From the NCBI GenBank assembly GCA_949128115.1, contig OX421963.1, forward strand, positions 57,841,306 through 57,905,305: DNA of 64,000 nt. Reading direction: 5' to 3'. Shown piece by piece: positions 21,662 to 32,338 of the stretch. Origin of the DNA: Anaspis maculata (taxonomy: Eukaryota > Arthropoda > Insecta > Coleoptera > Scraptiidae). The notes under the pieces are model-generated. The model was not told the DNA's origin. It did no database searches and saw only the letters and a program-made list of their open reading frames with translations. How positions within the stretch are numbered: the first letter of the stretch is position 1; every line of letters begins with the position of its first letter. The translations under genes were made by a program, and so were the position numbers.

Positions 21662-22416
21662 CAGGATGTCCCAAAAATACACCGACAACGTTCTAGGGCA
21701 GCTTCCTCTCATCAAAACAAGAAAAAAAGTTCGTATGAACATAGGTTCGAAAACGCTTCCTAAGGTAGCTACAGGCCCCTAAAGGTGGGACCCTGAAGAT
21801 GGTTTCAATTTAATATCTCCGAAACCGTTCGAGAAAAATCAATCAAACTTGACACATCCACTAACCTTCTTGTGCCCAACAAAATGAGGCAAGATTATTT
21901 CCAAAATAATTTACCAGGGGTGGGTCAGGTCACACCCACACCTCAGGTGGGGGTAAAAATAACCCTAACTTTTTTGAATGTGAATTGTTTTCAAATTTAA
22001 CAAGAAATTATGGAATATTGGAGTTTTCTGCAAAAAAAAGGTCCCCTTGTTCAACCGCGATAGACGCACCGTTTACGAGATATTTGAGTTTGAATGTATG
22101 AAAACGTGGTCAGTAATGCTGATTTTCAATTACGGTATTCAAGGCGAAAGAAAAACTATTTCAAAGCAGCTTCACTTTTGTTCGGCATTCAAATTTTGTT
22201 GGGCATAAGAAAGTTATTGAATGTGTCAAGTTTGATTGATTTTTCTTGAACGGTTTCGGCAATATTAAATAAACACCATCTTTAGGGTCCCACCTTCAGG
22301 GGCCTGTAGCTCCCTTAGGAAGCGTTTTCGGACCCATGTTCATAGGAACTTTTTTTCTTGTTTTGATGAGAGAAAGCTGCTCTAGAACGTTGTCGGTGTA
22401 TTTTCGGGACACCCTG
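21662..22416. mobile_element. CAGGATGTCCC foldback element
   Basis: A 755-bp palindrome with ends CAGGATGTCCCAAAAATAC and GTATTTTCGGGACACCCTG, flanked by TA (21660-21661 and 22417-22418). The arms mirror about position 22040 and share GTTTTGATGAGAG and CAATCAAACTTGACAC. It belongs to the same end-motif group as the element at 9381-19119 but its interior differs. It abuts the truncated LINE. Confidence 0.8.
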
Positions 22417-23073
22417 TATATGTTATTATATATAACATCACAGGTTATCTCAATTATACATGCAAAGTTTTTCCTCCTAACTTAGTCGTTGTTCACTGAT
22501 GAACAACATCTGCTTAGCTAGTGACACGTAGGAGCTCCCTAAAGAAAATCACGATGAATTATTCCCCTGAGCGTTTGAAATGGGCGCCATTTTGGATTTT
22601 TGACAGCTCACAGGTGAACATCATGAATTTCATATAGAACAGCTGATGGTACAGCATCATCACCAAGTACAGATTGAAGCTATTTCACTATATTATTTCA
22701 CTTCTATTTCCGAAAATTTGTAGGATTTTTCTCGCTTGCCTGACTTCTGGGCCCATAGGTAGATCATATGAGCGAACGGTGTACCCAATCGTTTTTGTTA
22801 CATTTTATACGTTTTCAGCGACCCCGAAAACCTAAGAATCGATACCCAACATATGGGTAATTGACGCTTATCTTGTAATTTTGACCTTCAGCTCTTATTT
22901 TCAAAGATGCCGACTTAATAATAATAATAATAATAATTTATTGAATCATCTACAGGAAATATCCTATTTACAAGATGATGAACATAAAATAGTGAACAAC
23001 ATAATTGTGTATAAGGCAATGAAACAATACAAAACTGGAAGACTTCACAATTAAAAAAACAAAGATCTATGGG

Positions 23074-25992
23074 CTATCGATAGAGACAGTTAAAAATTTC
23101 TCGGATAGATGGTATAGTCGCGTTGAAAATGTCACATCCTTCCTCGATGTCGGAGTAGTTGCGTATCATCTTATAGAGAGGGGAGGACATCAGCACATTC
23201 GTTCTCGCGTGTGGCAGGTGGAACAGTTGACGACAGCGAGACCCCTGCCTAGGAACACGCAGGTTCAAGCTGGACAGTATCTCTGGACAGTCGATGATGG
23301 AATTGACTACCTTGAACAGAAATATAACAGAGCGCATATCACGCCTGTCGCGCAAGGACTGCATGCCGAACTGCTGCAAAAGGTGATGCTGCAGAGTGCC
23401 CTGTCGAGGATAGGAACCTGTCAACATAAATGCAGAGGTCTTAAGAAATCGTCTTTGAACTTTTTCGAGAGATGCGATGTGAACATCATACTTTGGAGAC
23501 CACACAACCGAGGCATACTCAAGGCGCGATCGTACAAACGATGTGTAGAGCGTTCTGAAAGTCATAATATTAGTCATGTACCTACATCCACGCAATACAA
23601 ATCCCAGAGTCTTCAGCGCATCAGGAATGACGAACTCGACGTGAGGAACAAATGTTAGTTTAGAGTCAAATAAGACACCCAGATCCTTCACGGTGTTTGG
23701 CCGACTTAAAATTTTGCCACTGATGGAATAATCAAACAACACTGGAGATATTATCCTATGGTAACTCATCACATTACACTTCTCAATGTTCAGAGGTAGC
23801 TGGTTACGAACACACCACCGACTCAAAACATCAAGGTTCCGCTGCAATCTGACGCAGTCGTCAGCTGTGAGGATTGGTTGGTACAACTTCATGTCGTCAG
23901 CATACAACAAACAATTTACATCGAGCTCTGCCGTGATATCATTGATAAAGATGGAGAACAAAAGCGGCCCCAAAACCGTACCTTGCGGAACACCAGAGGG
24001 TTGCGCAAAAACAGAGGAACGGCAACCCCTGACCTGCACATACTGACAACGATTACTCAAGTATGACCTGAGTAAATTCACAAGCGAGGCCGACAAACCA
24101 AATGACTCCAGCTTTCCGAGTAAAATCGAATGATTCAGACGATCGAAAGCTTTGGAAAAGTCTGTGTAGACAACGTCAACCTGCTGCCTTTGGTCTAGTT
24201 TGTCAGCAACGAATTGCGCAATACATGTTAAATTTGTTGTGGTAGAACGCCCAGACATAAATCCATGCTGGGACGCAGAAAGACGTTTGTTTGCATAGGA
24301 AGAGATGTAGTCATGTATGATGAATTCGAATGCCTTCGAAAAGTTGTTGATAATAGTAATCGGTCTATAGTTATCGACATGGCTTTTGTTGCCCTTCTTG
24401 AAAACAGGACAAACCCGTGACTCTCTCCAACGCTCAGGGTAAATTGACGTCTTGAGAACAAGGTTGAAAATGTAAGTGAGAGGTGCACAGAAAGCAACAG
24501 CACAGTCTCTCACCAGGAAAGCAGGTATCAAGTCAGGGCCAGTCGTCGGTTTAGAAGGCATCTTCTTTAATGATGACAGAACTTTTGCCTCAGGGATAGA
24601 TGTCACCTGTAGAAAAAAAGATGTGGTATTGTCTATTGGAATGTTCTGACCAATATTATTGTCACAGGTGTTGAAGTTTTTCGAAAAAGAGTCAGCGAAT
24701 GCATTCACAACCGCAGTGGAATTCTGTAATTCTTCGCCATTATAAAGCATCACAGATGGCATACCTTCATTTTTTCGCTTGGAGTTGATATGTGACCAAA
24801 AAGCCCTCGGATTCTCTTTGATTTCACGTTCCACCCTTAGATTATATTTTTTATGAGAGTCAGTGGTGAGGGATTTTAGTTGAGATCTTAGTGACTTGAA
24901 TTTATTGTAATTAGTTGTGGTTGGAGATCGTCTATATTTGGTCCAGGCTCGCCCCTTGGTTTTCAAGAGCCTAATTATTTCACCATTGTACCATGCGGGG
25001 TAACTCCCACCTGATTCTTTTCTGGCTGGCACATGCTTATTCAGAATACCGTAAAGCTTATCGTAAAAAGCCGCAACTGCGCTGTTTGGGTCGTCATAGG
25101 TATAAAGGAAGTCCCAGGTCGTGCTCACAAGTTCATCATATAGAGCCAAGAAATTTGCCTTTTTGAAGTTGTAACCCTCGGATCGTACAGGTAATTCCGT
25201 CTCGCTCCGAGAGTCGCCATGCTCAAACTCAATCACAAAAGCCGGATGGTGAGCATCCTCATCCAAGAGAACATCTGGAGGCTCGGAGACAAGACAAGGA
25301 AAATTACACAAAACGAGATCCAGTAATCGTGAGTTGTGGTTCAACTTTGTATTTGATTGTTGCAAGTCATGAAGCGCACATAAGTTGTTTACCACCTGTA
25401 CTTTATTGGTGTTTGGAGTGATACCAATCTTGCAGTCGTAAAATTCCGGAACATTGAAATCACCAACAATCAAAATACGACTCCCCAGCAACAAGTGTAG
25501 ATTCTCCAGCATTAGCATTGTACTTTCAAATTCTGTTAGAGCCATTTTAGGGGGAACGTAGAGAACCACAACAAAACAGCTGGACCTGCCCAAAGTAACC
25601 CTAACAATGACGAAGTCCACATTGTGACAATCAGCTAGGCCAACATCCAGGTCTTTGTTATCCATCAGTAATGATTGATATTTTTTGTGAACCGCAAGGA
25701 GAACACCACCACCTCTACTTAGACCTACCCTCTCAAAATCTCTGTCAGATCGAAACACGTTATACTGTAGGGAGTCAAAGATCTCACCGCTATTGATATT
25801 TGAGTTAAGCCAAGTTTCGGTTAGGGCAATCATGTCGTAGCTTGAATTTAATGCGGCCTCATAAAATTGCATCGTTTTTGACAGCATTCCGCGTACATTT
25901 TGGTAATAGCAAAGTGAACTCTCAGCAGATCGATTATTATCAGCAGTGTCAGAAAGGCTACCCAGCAGCCCATCTCCGTGTTTAAACTGCAA
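23074..25992 (-). CDS. LINE ORF2: endonuclease and reverse transcriptase (Jockey/CR1-like)
   Basis: A 972-residue polyprotein. The endonuclease domain occupies about 27-260, with YYQNVRG (29-35), LTETW (57-61), GDFN (177-180) and the D-x-A-H-H element near 246-249. The reverse transcriptase lies at about 470-740. It has TTGPD (483-487), the first catalytic Asp in YTDFSKAFD (about 609-617), GVPQGTVLGPLLF (667-679) and LYADD at 696-700. After the RT comes the usual LEYASVVWSP block. There is no RNase H domain. All catalytic residues are visible and no frame break is present. The host element has lost its 5' end, so independent transcription is unlikely. The product could still act in trans if transcribed from outside. 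Confidence 0.93.
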   Translation of the reverse strand: MQFKHGDGLLGSLSDTADNNRSAESSLCYYQNVRGMLSKTMQFYEAALNSSYDMIALTETWLNSNINSGEIFDSLQYNVFRSDRDFERVGLSRGGGVLLAVHKKYQSLLMDNKDLDVGLADCHNVDFVIVRVTLGRSSCFVVVLYVPPKMALTEFESTMLMLENLHLLLGSRILIVGDFNVPEFYDCKIGITPNTNKVQVVNNLCALHDLQQSNTKLNHNSRLLDLVLCNFPCLVSEPPDVLLDEDAHHPAFVIEFEHGDSRSETELPVRSEGYNFKKANFLALYDELVSTTWDFLYTYDDPNSAVAAFYDKLYGILNKHVPARKESGGSYPAWYNGEIIRLLKTKGRAWTKYRRSPTTTNYNKFKSLRSQLKSLTTDSHKKYNLRVEREIKENPRAFWSHINSKRKNEGMPSVMLYNGEELQNSTAVVNAFADSFSKNFNTCDNNIGQNIPIDNTTSFFLQVTSIPEAKVLSSLKKMPSKPTTGPDLIPAFLVRDCAVAFCAPLTYIFNLVLKTSIYPERWRESRVCPVFKKGNKSHVDNYRPITIINNFSKAFEFIIHDYISSYANKRLSASQHGFMSGRSTTTNLTCIAQFVADKLDQRQQVDVVYTDFSKAFDRLNHSILLGKLESFGLSASLVNLLRSYLSNRCQYVQVRGCRSSVFAQPSGVPQGTVLGPLLFSIFINDITAELDVNCLLYADDMKLYQPILTADDCVRLQRNLDVLSRWCVRNQLPLNIEKCNVMSYHRIISPVLFDYSISGKILSRPNTVKDLGVLFDSKLTFVPHVEFVIPDALKTLGFVLRGCRYMTNIMTFRTLYTSFVRSRLEYASVVWSPKYDVHIASLEKVQRRFLKTSAFMLTGSYPRQGTLQHHLLQQFGMQSLRDRRDMRSVIFLFKVVNSIIDCPEILSSLNLRVPRQGSRCRQLFHLPHARTNVLMSSPLYKMIRNYSDIEEGCDIFNATIPSIREIFNCLYR

Positions 25993-25995
25993 CCG

Positions 25996-26438
25996 CTATG
26001 GGACACGACTGAGAATCCCCTCCCTAATACTCTCGAGCGCTTCACGGTACACAGGACAGCCCGAATCCCAAGCAGCATGCTCAACACCCAGGACGGAGCC
26101 CGAAGCCGATGGGCTACTTAGCTTTGAGCAATTTCTACACTTTAAGGTAGTCGATTCACATTCCTTCACGCTATGTTCTCCCGCACACCGAGGACAGCAT
26201 ACCTTACTCTTACAAGACCTACTTATATGGTGGAACCCACAACAATTAAAACAGCGAACCACCTCAACGGCCTCAAACACACTACAAAAGCTGTAACCAA
26301 CAATGACATTACCTTCCAAAATAGCTTTTTTATAAGTGAGCGGGTCCACCTCTACAATAACCTGAAGCACTTTATTGTTTCGTCGCGTGCCAGTACAAGA
26401 GATAATGCGACACTTCCCCTCTTCACTAAAAATAGCTT
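25996..26438 (-). pseudogene. C-terminal remnant of LINE ORF1 with CCHC zinc knuckles
   Basis: The 3' part of the Gag-like first ORF of the same LINE, open from the truncation point at 26439 to its stop just before ORF2 begins. It reads through a conserved Gag block containing VEVDPLTYKKAI. Three zinc-knuckle clusters follow: CFNCCGFHHISRSC, CPRCAGEHSVKEC and an incomplete CRNC. CCHC knuckles in ORF1 are typical of the Jockey/CR1 group and serve RNA binding. The N-terminal half is missing because of 5' truncation, so this is not a functional protein by itself. Confidence 0.82.
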
Positions 26439-26728
26439 AACTTAACTCGACTTCCGGTGACCGCACGAGAGTTTTGACATTGTCATTGTATCGAAGAGGT
26501 CTGAGTTATATAGTTTTGACACCAAACACGCCTCAGCAGGTTTGGATGAAAAAGTTCGGTATTTTTTCATAGTATTCCCTCCCCCTCCCCAAATCTCGGG
26601 TCCTAAGGGATGAATTTTTAGGAACTGCGGGTCAGATTTTTCTAATGGGCTTAGACAACAATCATGCAAAGTGGCTTGCTTGTATCATCAAATGCCACTT
26701 TTTTATAATAATCCTGGTGTACCGGATG

Positions 26729-27841
26729 TATTTCTGAGTTGGGAAGCTCGACTGCAAGAGAATGAACGGCCGGAAGGGAGGAAATGGAAGATTCCAGCCT
26801 AAATTTGAGATTATTATTAGCATTATTATTATTATTATTATTTGAGAAAAATTTCGTCTGCGGCGCTCTAACGGGGCCTGGCCCCCTTGGTATGCTGACT
26901 TCCTGGGAGCGCACAATTGCTACATTGCCACAGGAGCCAACAAGCCTAGTTACGGCACTGCAGGGTGTTTCAATGGAAACGAGCTACCCTGAATAAATTT
27001 TTGCCAGGTGTTTAGAAAATTTACCAAGACCCGTCGATTTTGGTTTCGAGGGAGACATCTTAAGCATACATTGGCAAATTTCTGTCTTCAACCTCTTCAC
27101 CCCCCACCACCTCAGCTTCGAAATTTTGAATGACACTCCCTACTTTGCGGTATACCAAATCAAAGAGATTTTGAATTTATTTCTGAAAAAATATTTCCAA
27201 ATTTTTTAGCCCACCCCCTTTTTTCCTAAAATTCTCTGAATGTCCGATTTGATATTCTTGACCTCTCAATTCTATTCAATGCAGTCAACGTCATCCTGCA
27301 CAGCATCGAGGGAGAAAATTTTCTGTGGAAAAAATTCCACCTAGATTCACCCCTCTTCAACTTTGAAATCTAAAATAACACTAGGTACACCTACTTGAAT
27401 TATATCAAATTGAGGAGATTTGCATTCTCTTTCCGAAAAAATATTTTCAAAATTTTCAAAACCCCCTTTCTCTCCTGAAAAACTGAAATACGAATGTCCA
27501 ATTCAATGAGAAAGAGGTTAAAAATTTAAAAAAATGGTTTTCAGAGGGAAAATTGAATTCCCTTCAATCCACGGTTTTCGAGTTTTCCTCTCTGGAAAAA
27601 CTGCAAATTTTCCAACTTTTTATCCCGAGAACAGTTTAACAAGAGGTAACTGGTTCTCGAACATCTCATGGCAATTTTTTTCACAATTTCCCGGAAATTT
27701 TCCGGTTGCAGATGTGGAACTGGCTTGGGTTTTTGAGACAGGACTTGAATGATGGAGCTTAAAGTGAAGCCTAAATTGACGATTTTTACAATAAGATGGG
27801 GGTATTTTGGCAACGTTGTTCAACTACTATATCAATGATAT
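26729..27841. other. intergenic stretch with microsatellite and dispersed repeat
   Basis: Contains an (ATT)n tract at about 26811-26841. Between about 27020 and 27500 are two diverged units of a dispersed repeat also found at about 63480-63900 (shared blocks such as TTCGAGGGGGACAT and CTTCAACCCCTTC). No gene is supported. The reading frames at 27.5-27.8 kb have no family signal. Confidence 0.45.
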
Positions 27842-28274
27842 TGTTACGGTATTCGGGTTCGCCTATTTCGAAATTAAACGCGCTGATTTACTTGTAAACA
27901 AACTGCACTTTATTAGCTACTACCGATACAACTAAACAACGCACAGAATTATAATTCGCTTAGAAATTCACAATGTCGCTTGAGATGTTAACGCCACGAT
28001 CGCTCGATTCCAACTCTGCCGATGCCAGGTCGAGTTTCTCTCGTATAGTGGCATCGAAGGTTCTGGATGCTTCCTGTTTGATCGTTGGTGTTTCCAGCAC
28101 ACAAGAATTTTTCCGGTATCTGCGTCGAGAATATACGCGTACCTTCTACGGCACCTCCACCAGAAGTCTCGACGTGTCGTGACCTACCGCTGCAGTCTCT
28201 CGATGCTTCCCGAATGCAACGCGGAAATCTAGATTTCTCTGGAAAGAGTCGGGATGGTCGCGAGCTTCGTAACA
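27842..28274. mobile_element. solo LTR, Gypsy-type target duplication
   Basis: A 433-bp block starting TGTTACGG and ending CGTAACA. These perfect short inverted ends of TG..CA form are flanked by the 4-bp direct repeat ATAT (27838-27841 and 28275-28278). A 4- to 5-bp duplication with TG..CA ends is diagnostic of LTR elements, and four is usual for Gypsy-like ones. No internal gag-pol sequence lies nearby, so it is a solo LTR left by recombination. It ends about 680 bp upstream of the first receptor exon. Confidence 0.7.
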
Positions 28275-28299
28275 ATATCAACGTGCCGGTCGATTGCTA

Positions 28300-28440
28300 A
28301 CGAGCGATCAAATACTCGACTGCTCAAGTTGTCGTACGATGGTCGCTTTTTCTCAGAACGGGCGAATCATGAACGCGTGTTTGGGGAAAAGTTCAGCATC
28401 GTACCTGCCAATTTGAGCAATCGAGTATTTGATCGCTCTG
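28300..28440. mobile_element. small palindromic MITE
   Basis: A 141-bp palindrome with arms containing GATCAAATACTCGA and TCGAGTATTTGATCGCTC, flanked by TA (28298-28299 and 28441-28442). It is a non-coding Tc1/mariner-type MITE. Confidence 0.7.
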
Positions 28441-28953
28441 TATAAAATGCGCTCACGCCTTCATGCATACAAAACAAAACAACATACAAACTTATTTTTT
28501 GACAGACATTTCCCGTTGAAGTCAATACGGGAAGAGAAAATATGGCTACTCTTATTCACTTGGGGCTTTTTTCGATTCCTTTTTTTAACTCACACAAAAT
28601 CGCAGTTATTGTCACGCCATTCTTTCTGTTGTGATACCTATTGACCTCAACGATAAATTTCTGTTAAAAAGTAAGCTGTTTAACACAAAGGCCTGACCGC
28701 ATTGTGAAGCAATCAACCGGCGCCCTTAACGGAATCCATTCATAAGTATTATTTGGAATATCATTGTATACTTACGACAGAAACGTAATAACATCATATT
28801 TTATGGGAGTTTACTTGCTCTGGATATACAAAGAGACAAATTTTTATCAAATTTTAACCCGTTACCAATATCTAATCTCAAATACAAATAATCTCATCGA
28901 TATAGTAGTTGGTAGTTGTCGTAGTGAATTCGGAATTATAGGGCGGTACAAAA
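28441..28953. other. upstream region of the first receptor exon
   Basis: No coding signal. A weak potential splice acceptor ends at 28924 (TTGTCGTAG), with a poor pyrimidine tract. I cannot tell whether the following exon is a first exon with its own promoter or has an upstream untranslated exon. Confidence 0.3.
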
Positions 28954-29416
28954 ATGTACTCACAAACATTTTGCAGTGCCTTAATTTTCTTTGGGCTCGT
29001 ACAAAGTGGCATTCTCATTCCCGAAGACACCATCGATTACACTAGAACCGTGAGAAAATGTTGCGCCAAAAATCAAGTGATGTCCAACAAAAAGTGTGTG
29101 ATGAACAAGAATCTCAAATTCTCCTTCGATGTTTTCGAAGGCAAAAAACTCGTAGAAGGAGGCCAAGATAGGCTCAAAATTGCCTACAGTGAAAAGTGCA
29201 AAAGTACGAGTACCTTGTTGGATCCGCGAGTTGAGAATTTTTTCATACAAACGGACGGTTCTCTGCACATTCCAGACACCGGTGAAGACTTGGATGCTGG
29301 TGAATTCTGCGTTGATATATTTCTGAGAGGCGACATTGAAGATGAGGTGTCAGTTTTATGGTGTTTGAACACCGATAGTCTCGTAGCTGAAGAAGTTCCT
29401 GAAATGTATTCTGCAG
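28954..29416 (+). CDS. Methuselah-like receptor ectodomain exon 1 (six-cysteine form)
   Basis: An exon encoding about 154 residues of the extracellular part of a Methuselah-type adhesion-like GPCR, inserted through a signal peptide into the secretory pathway. Residues 1-19 form the hydrophobic signal peptide. The ectodomain core starts at VRKCCAKNQVMSNKKC. Cysteines lie at 36, 37, 48, 82, 119 and 137, the same pattern as the six cysteines of the second half of the Methuselah ectodomain, and DGSLHIP (101-107) matches the family's 'NGT/S-L' strand. The exon ends at CAG|GTAAAA in phase 1, right before the expected first transmembrane helix. Reading past it gives only 60 non-homologous residues and a stop. 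The first four conserved cysteines of classical Methuselah are absent. No transmembrane exon is recognisable nearby. Ligand and function are unknown. Confidence 0.85.
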
Positions 29417-30080
29417 GTAAAACTATAGTGCACTGCAATATTTTGCTTTTTTGGTACAGGTACCCGCCTGACCTAGAGCCTGTACCCAACCAACTTATTT
29501 GTAAATATAATCGTAACTATAGCCTATTTCTCGAGCATTATCGGCTTTTGCTCAAACAAATCAAGCATCATAATGTTTTATTATCTGAATGCAGATAATA
29601 ACGGGAAAAATTATAATTAAATTAATCTTAATTGACTCACGTAGGTAGATAACGTGATTCAGTCAGGATTTTTCAGAAAAACCGTTCCAGAAAAAGATGA
29701 ATTATTTTCAGGCTTTTTTAGTTACAGAAATTACAAAAAAAAAACATAGGTACCTATTTACTTGATTAAGCATTTTTTGATGCTCTGGGGTTTCTTAGAG
29801 TGTACATCCGTTACCTAATCCGTTAATTAGGTACTTACTTTACCTTTCACCTAATTCAATATTTGCTGCGTAAATAAAAAATTCAACATTCAATTGTTTT
29901 TCGGCATTTTGACCCTGAAAACGGTTGAAAAATAAATTTGTTTTCATCGCTGAACAATATGAAGGAGTTTAGTCGGTGGTCATTTCGAGGAATAATAATC
30001 AAAAATTCTATCTTTAGCGGTAGTAAAATGCTTTGGCTTGCGAGTTAGTACTGAAGCTCACTATTTCCATGAATTTAATA
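29417..30080. other. intron or intergenic stretch after exon 1
   Basis: Starts with the splice donor. No transmembrane-type exon, repeat or other gene is supported. Confidence 0.35.
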
Positions 30081-30735
30081 GGGTAGTGACCACCATCCAA
30101 AAATATAGAAAAAAATCATACTAATCGAATGTAGAGCATTAATAACAAGACTACGTTTCGTGAAAATTCGAAAAAAAAAGTTCCAAGTGTCTCAAAATCT
30201 GTCTTGAAAGTGGCTACTTTTGCGAACGATTTCAAATCTACCGAGCTGTAAGGCGGGCTGTGACGTTTCAATCTTTTGACAGTAGTGGGGATGACCACAC
30301 CTCCGTTGCCTGTGTGTCAGTGTTGACGTTGACGTTTGCCAGCATAACATAACCATTGAAGTCTGATGTAGTCTTGAAATATTCATAAATCATGAAAGAT
30401 TTTACCAACTTTCCATATTTTCAAGCAAAACAACTAAACAACACGAATCACCGCACAGATACACAAAGCGTTAACAATATAACAATCAGCTGTTATGAGC
30501 GTTGACGGGTTGACGCTAGTGCTTTTTGTAGTAAGTTCTGTATAATGTTGTCAAGCCTGCTTCTCCGCCTATGAAAGATTGCGACGTCATCGCGCCAAAT
30601 TTGAAATGATCGAAAACTTTCATGAATTTTTTTTCCCAAGAAAACTTACGAAAAAAAATCTGTTAACTATATAGCGTCACTTATCAAGAAGTGAACTTTA
30701 AAAGAAAATAATAAAAAAAAAATCGGTCACTACCC
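30081..30735. mobile_element. TA-flanked DNA element with GGGTAGTGAC ends
   Basis: Terminal inverted repeats GGGTAGTGACC and GGTCACTACCC are flanked by TA (30079-30080 and 30736-30737). It is 655 bp and non-coding. The TA duplication suggests the Tc1/mariner superfamily. Beyond the termini it is not strongly palindromic. Confidence 0.6.
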
Positions 30736-30832
30736 TATTGATATTCGTTCGAGTAGTAGTTGCTCGAAGATCACCTTATTACCTGAATAGATTTTTAAGC
30801 CGAAGCATATAGCCGCGGAACGTTAAAGTTTA

Positions 30833-31031
30833 CCTTAAGGACAGAGTTAAATTGATAAAATAAGTCGTTGCGAAATTGATTTTTGGATTTTGGAGATGCC
30901 AATAGGCTCAATCCAAAGTACATCCTTGTAGCTTTCGGAAGAGACCTAAGTGGTAAAATTCTGTCAAGGAATAAACCCACAGGGATTGATTTCGCAACGC
31001 TTTATTTTACCAATTCAACTCCGTCCTCAAG
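30833..31031. repeat. small palindrome, family also at 44.0 kb
   Basis: Inverted arms containing TTGCGAAATTGAT and ATTGATTTCGCAACGC, with ends CTTAAGGACAGAG and CTCCGTCCTCAAG next to TA. A half-copy occurs at about 44013-44160 (CTTGAGGACGGAGTTGAATTG, GTTGCGAAATCAA, GGTTTATTCCTTGACGG in the arm). Confidence 0.6.
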
Positions 31032-31677
31032 TATAGCCTGTATCGATAGACCCTCTTCTTTACCTCGAGGATTACTTAACGTCGTTAGTGCGCTGGTTAA
31101 CAGTTTCAATTAGTAAGATATCTTGGGAGAGTAAAGCTTACGAACCGTAGCTCTGGACGTTGAAAATCTGGCAAAATACAATATTATTTACCAAAATTAT
31201 CTACTTAAAATCCATTAATTTACTTACCTTTCTTACTTACTTACTAACTTACTAACTTACTTACTAATCTTCTATTACTTATTGAGACGACTAAGACCTA
31301 TTGAAATATTACTTCCAACAACGAAGATCTATGAAATATCACAAAAAAAACAAAACACTGAATTATAATTTTTGCTCTTCAATGCGGATTTTTTTTCTTA
31401 TTTGAGTTTGGGACAGCGGAGACAGGGTAGGTGAATGAACATGAATTTTTTTTGAAGTTTCATATAATTTTACTATATGTATTGATTTTGAGTCTTGATT
31501 TTACTATTGCCTGAGGAAGCCAGCTAATTATTTACGGAACTATACGAAAATTAAAAAAAGTCATTTTTGATTCCCGGTTCTCACTATTTGAAACTGCAAG
31601 AAAAAGAACACTAAAAGATACTGTCAAATAATGACCATTATTGAAACCAACTCCAAGTAATGTCAAAATATGACTTA
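31032..31677. repeat. stretch with TTAC-rich simple repeat
   Basis: A degenerate (TTAC)n tract lies at about 31222-31268. The rest shows no gene or transposon ends. Confidence 0.5.
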
Positions 31678-32338
31678 TGGCGTTTTCGACTGGCTAGAAC
31701 CGAGCCGGTTCCATTTCGACTGAGCATGCGCAGTTCATCAGAGCAACTTTTCGGCGTGTTCGGCTGGAAGTAGCATTGCTCTCGTGCTACTTTTGCTGTG
31801 TTCGACTGGGAATATTCCTACGTCATTTCACGGAACCAGCTCCGAATTTTAGAACTGTCTCGATAGTCAGTTCTACTGTCAACTTGATGTATCAGTGTCG
31901 ATTTTGGTGCTAAAGATGAGTCGTGGTAATACCAAACGGAATGAATTTGTGGCGGTGCATTCCTTTTCTAATTTTCAATTGTTATGTTTTGTCTTTCTTC
32001 ATTGACTTGAAATCTGTTCCATATTTTATAGGTGTATGTATATTTTGTACTTGTCACCAGTGTCCTTTGTATAATTTGTGTTGTTGGGCAATAAAGCTTC
32101 TTATCTTATCTTTTCACAATTTCCTCATGAATTCCTATTCGAATCAAGCAGTGATGAAGGTATGAATGCTTTGAAATTAATGAGAGGGAGAGAGAAAAAA
32201 AACGGAATGGAGCCGTCTGTGATGGAGCCGAGCCGAGGAGGACAGAATGGAACGAATGCAATTCGGTTCAAGAGCAGCTCGGTATCAAGCAAGTTCGGAA
32301 CTGGAACGGTTCCAGAGCAGTCCCAGTCGAAAACGCCA
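31678..32338. mobile_element. Harbinger-like element with TGGCGTTTTCGACTGG ends
   Basis: Inverted termini TGGCGTTTTCGACTGG and CCAGTCGAAAACGCCA are flanked by TTA (31675-31677 and 32339-32341), a TWA duplication typical of PIF/Harbinger. It is 661 bp. The interior has no transposase. Subterminal GAACCGAGCCGGTTCC-like blocks are also inverted at both ends. Confidence 0.75.

Larger units (their letters stand above)
22919..26439 (-). mobile_element. Jockey/CR1-like LINE, 5'-truncated, nested in right arm
   Basis: A minus-strand LINE bounded by the direct repeat ACTTAA (22913-22918 and 26440-26445). The left arm of the giant foldback shows the unoccupied site with one copy (about 19180). The 3' end is a (TAA/ATT)n tract at 22917-22937. 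The 5' end falls inside ORF1, so this copy lacks its promoter and the ORF1 N-terminus, as expected from incomplete reverse transcription. ORF2 is fully open. Confidence 0.88.
7513..26728. mobile_element. giant composite foldback element with nested insertions
   Basis: The original arms survive as 7513-7644, 9297-9380 and 19120-about 19620 on the left, and as 22478-22918 and 26440-26728 on the right, in inverted orientation. Shared blocks include GTGGCATTTGATG, CATCCCTTAGGACCCGA, GGGGAGGGGGAGGGAATACT and GTCACCGGAAGTCGAGTTAA. Three later elements interrupt the arms, each in one arm only. The left end GTGCTAACGGTACGC follows a TA and resembles the end of the element at 60198-61650. The right end is diverged and placed tentatively before the TA at 26729. 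With its insertions removed, each arm is about 0.7 kb. Confidence 0.7.

Noticed and set aside
20328..21674. A 448-residue protein starting MGHPVYYNP
   Set aside because: The first residues come from the neighbouring foldback's terminal repeat. The rest is a 5'-truncated LINE, so it is not a gene with that start.
29417..29598. Continuation of the first ectodomain frame past its donor to a stop
   Set aside because: The extra 60 residues have no family similarity, start at a good donor and differ completely from the read-through of the other three exons, so they are most likely intronic.
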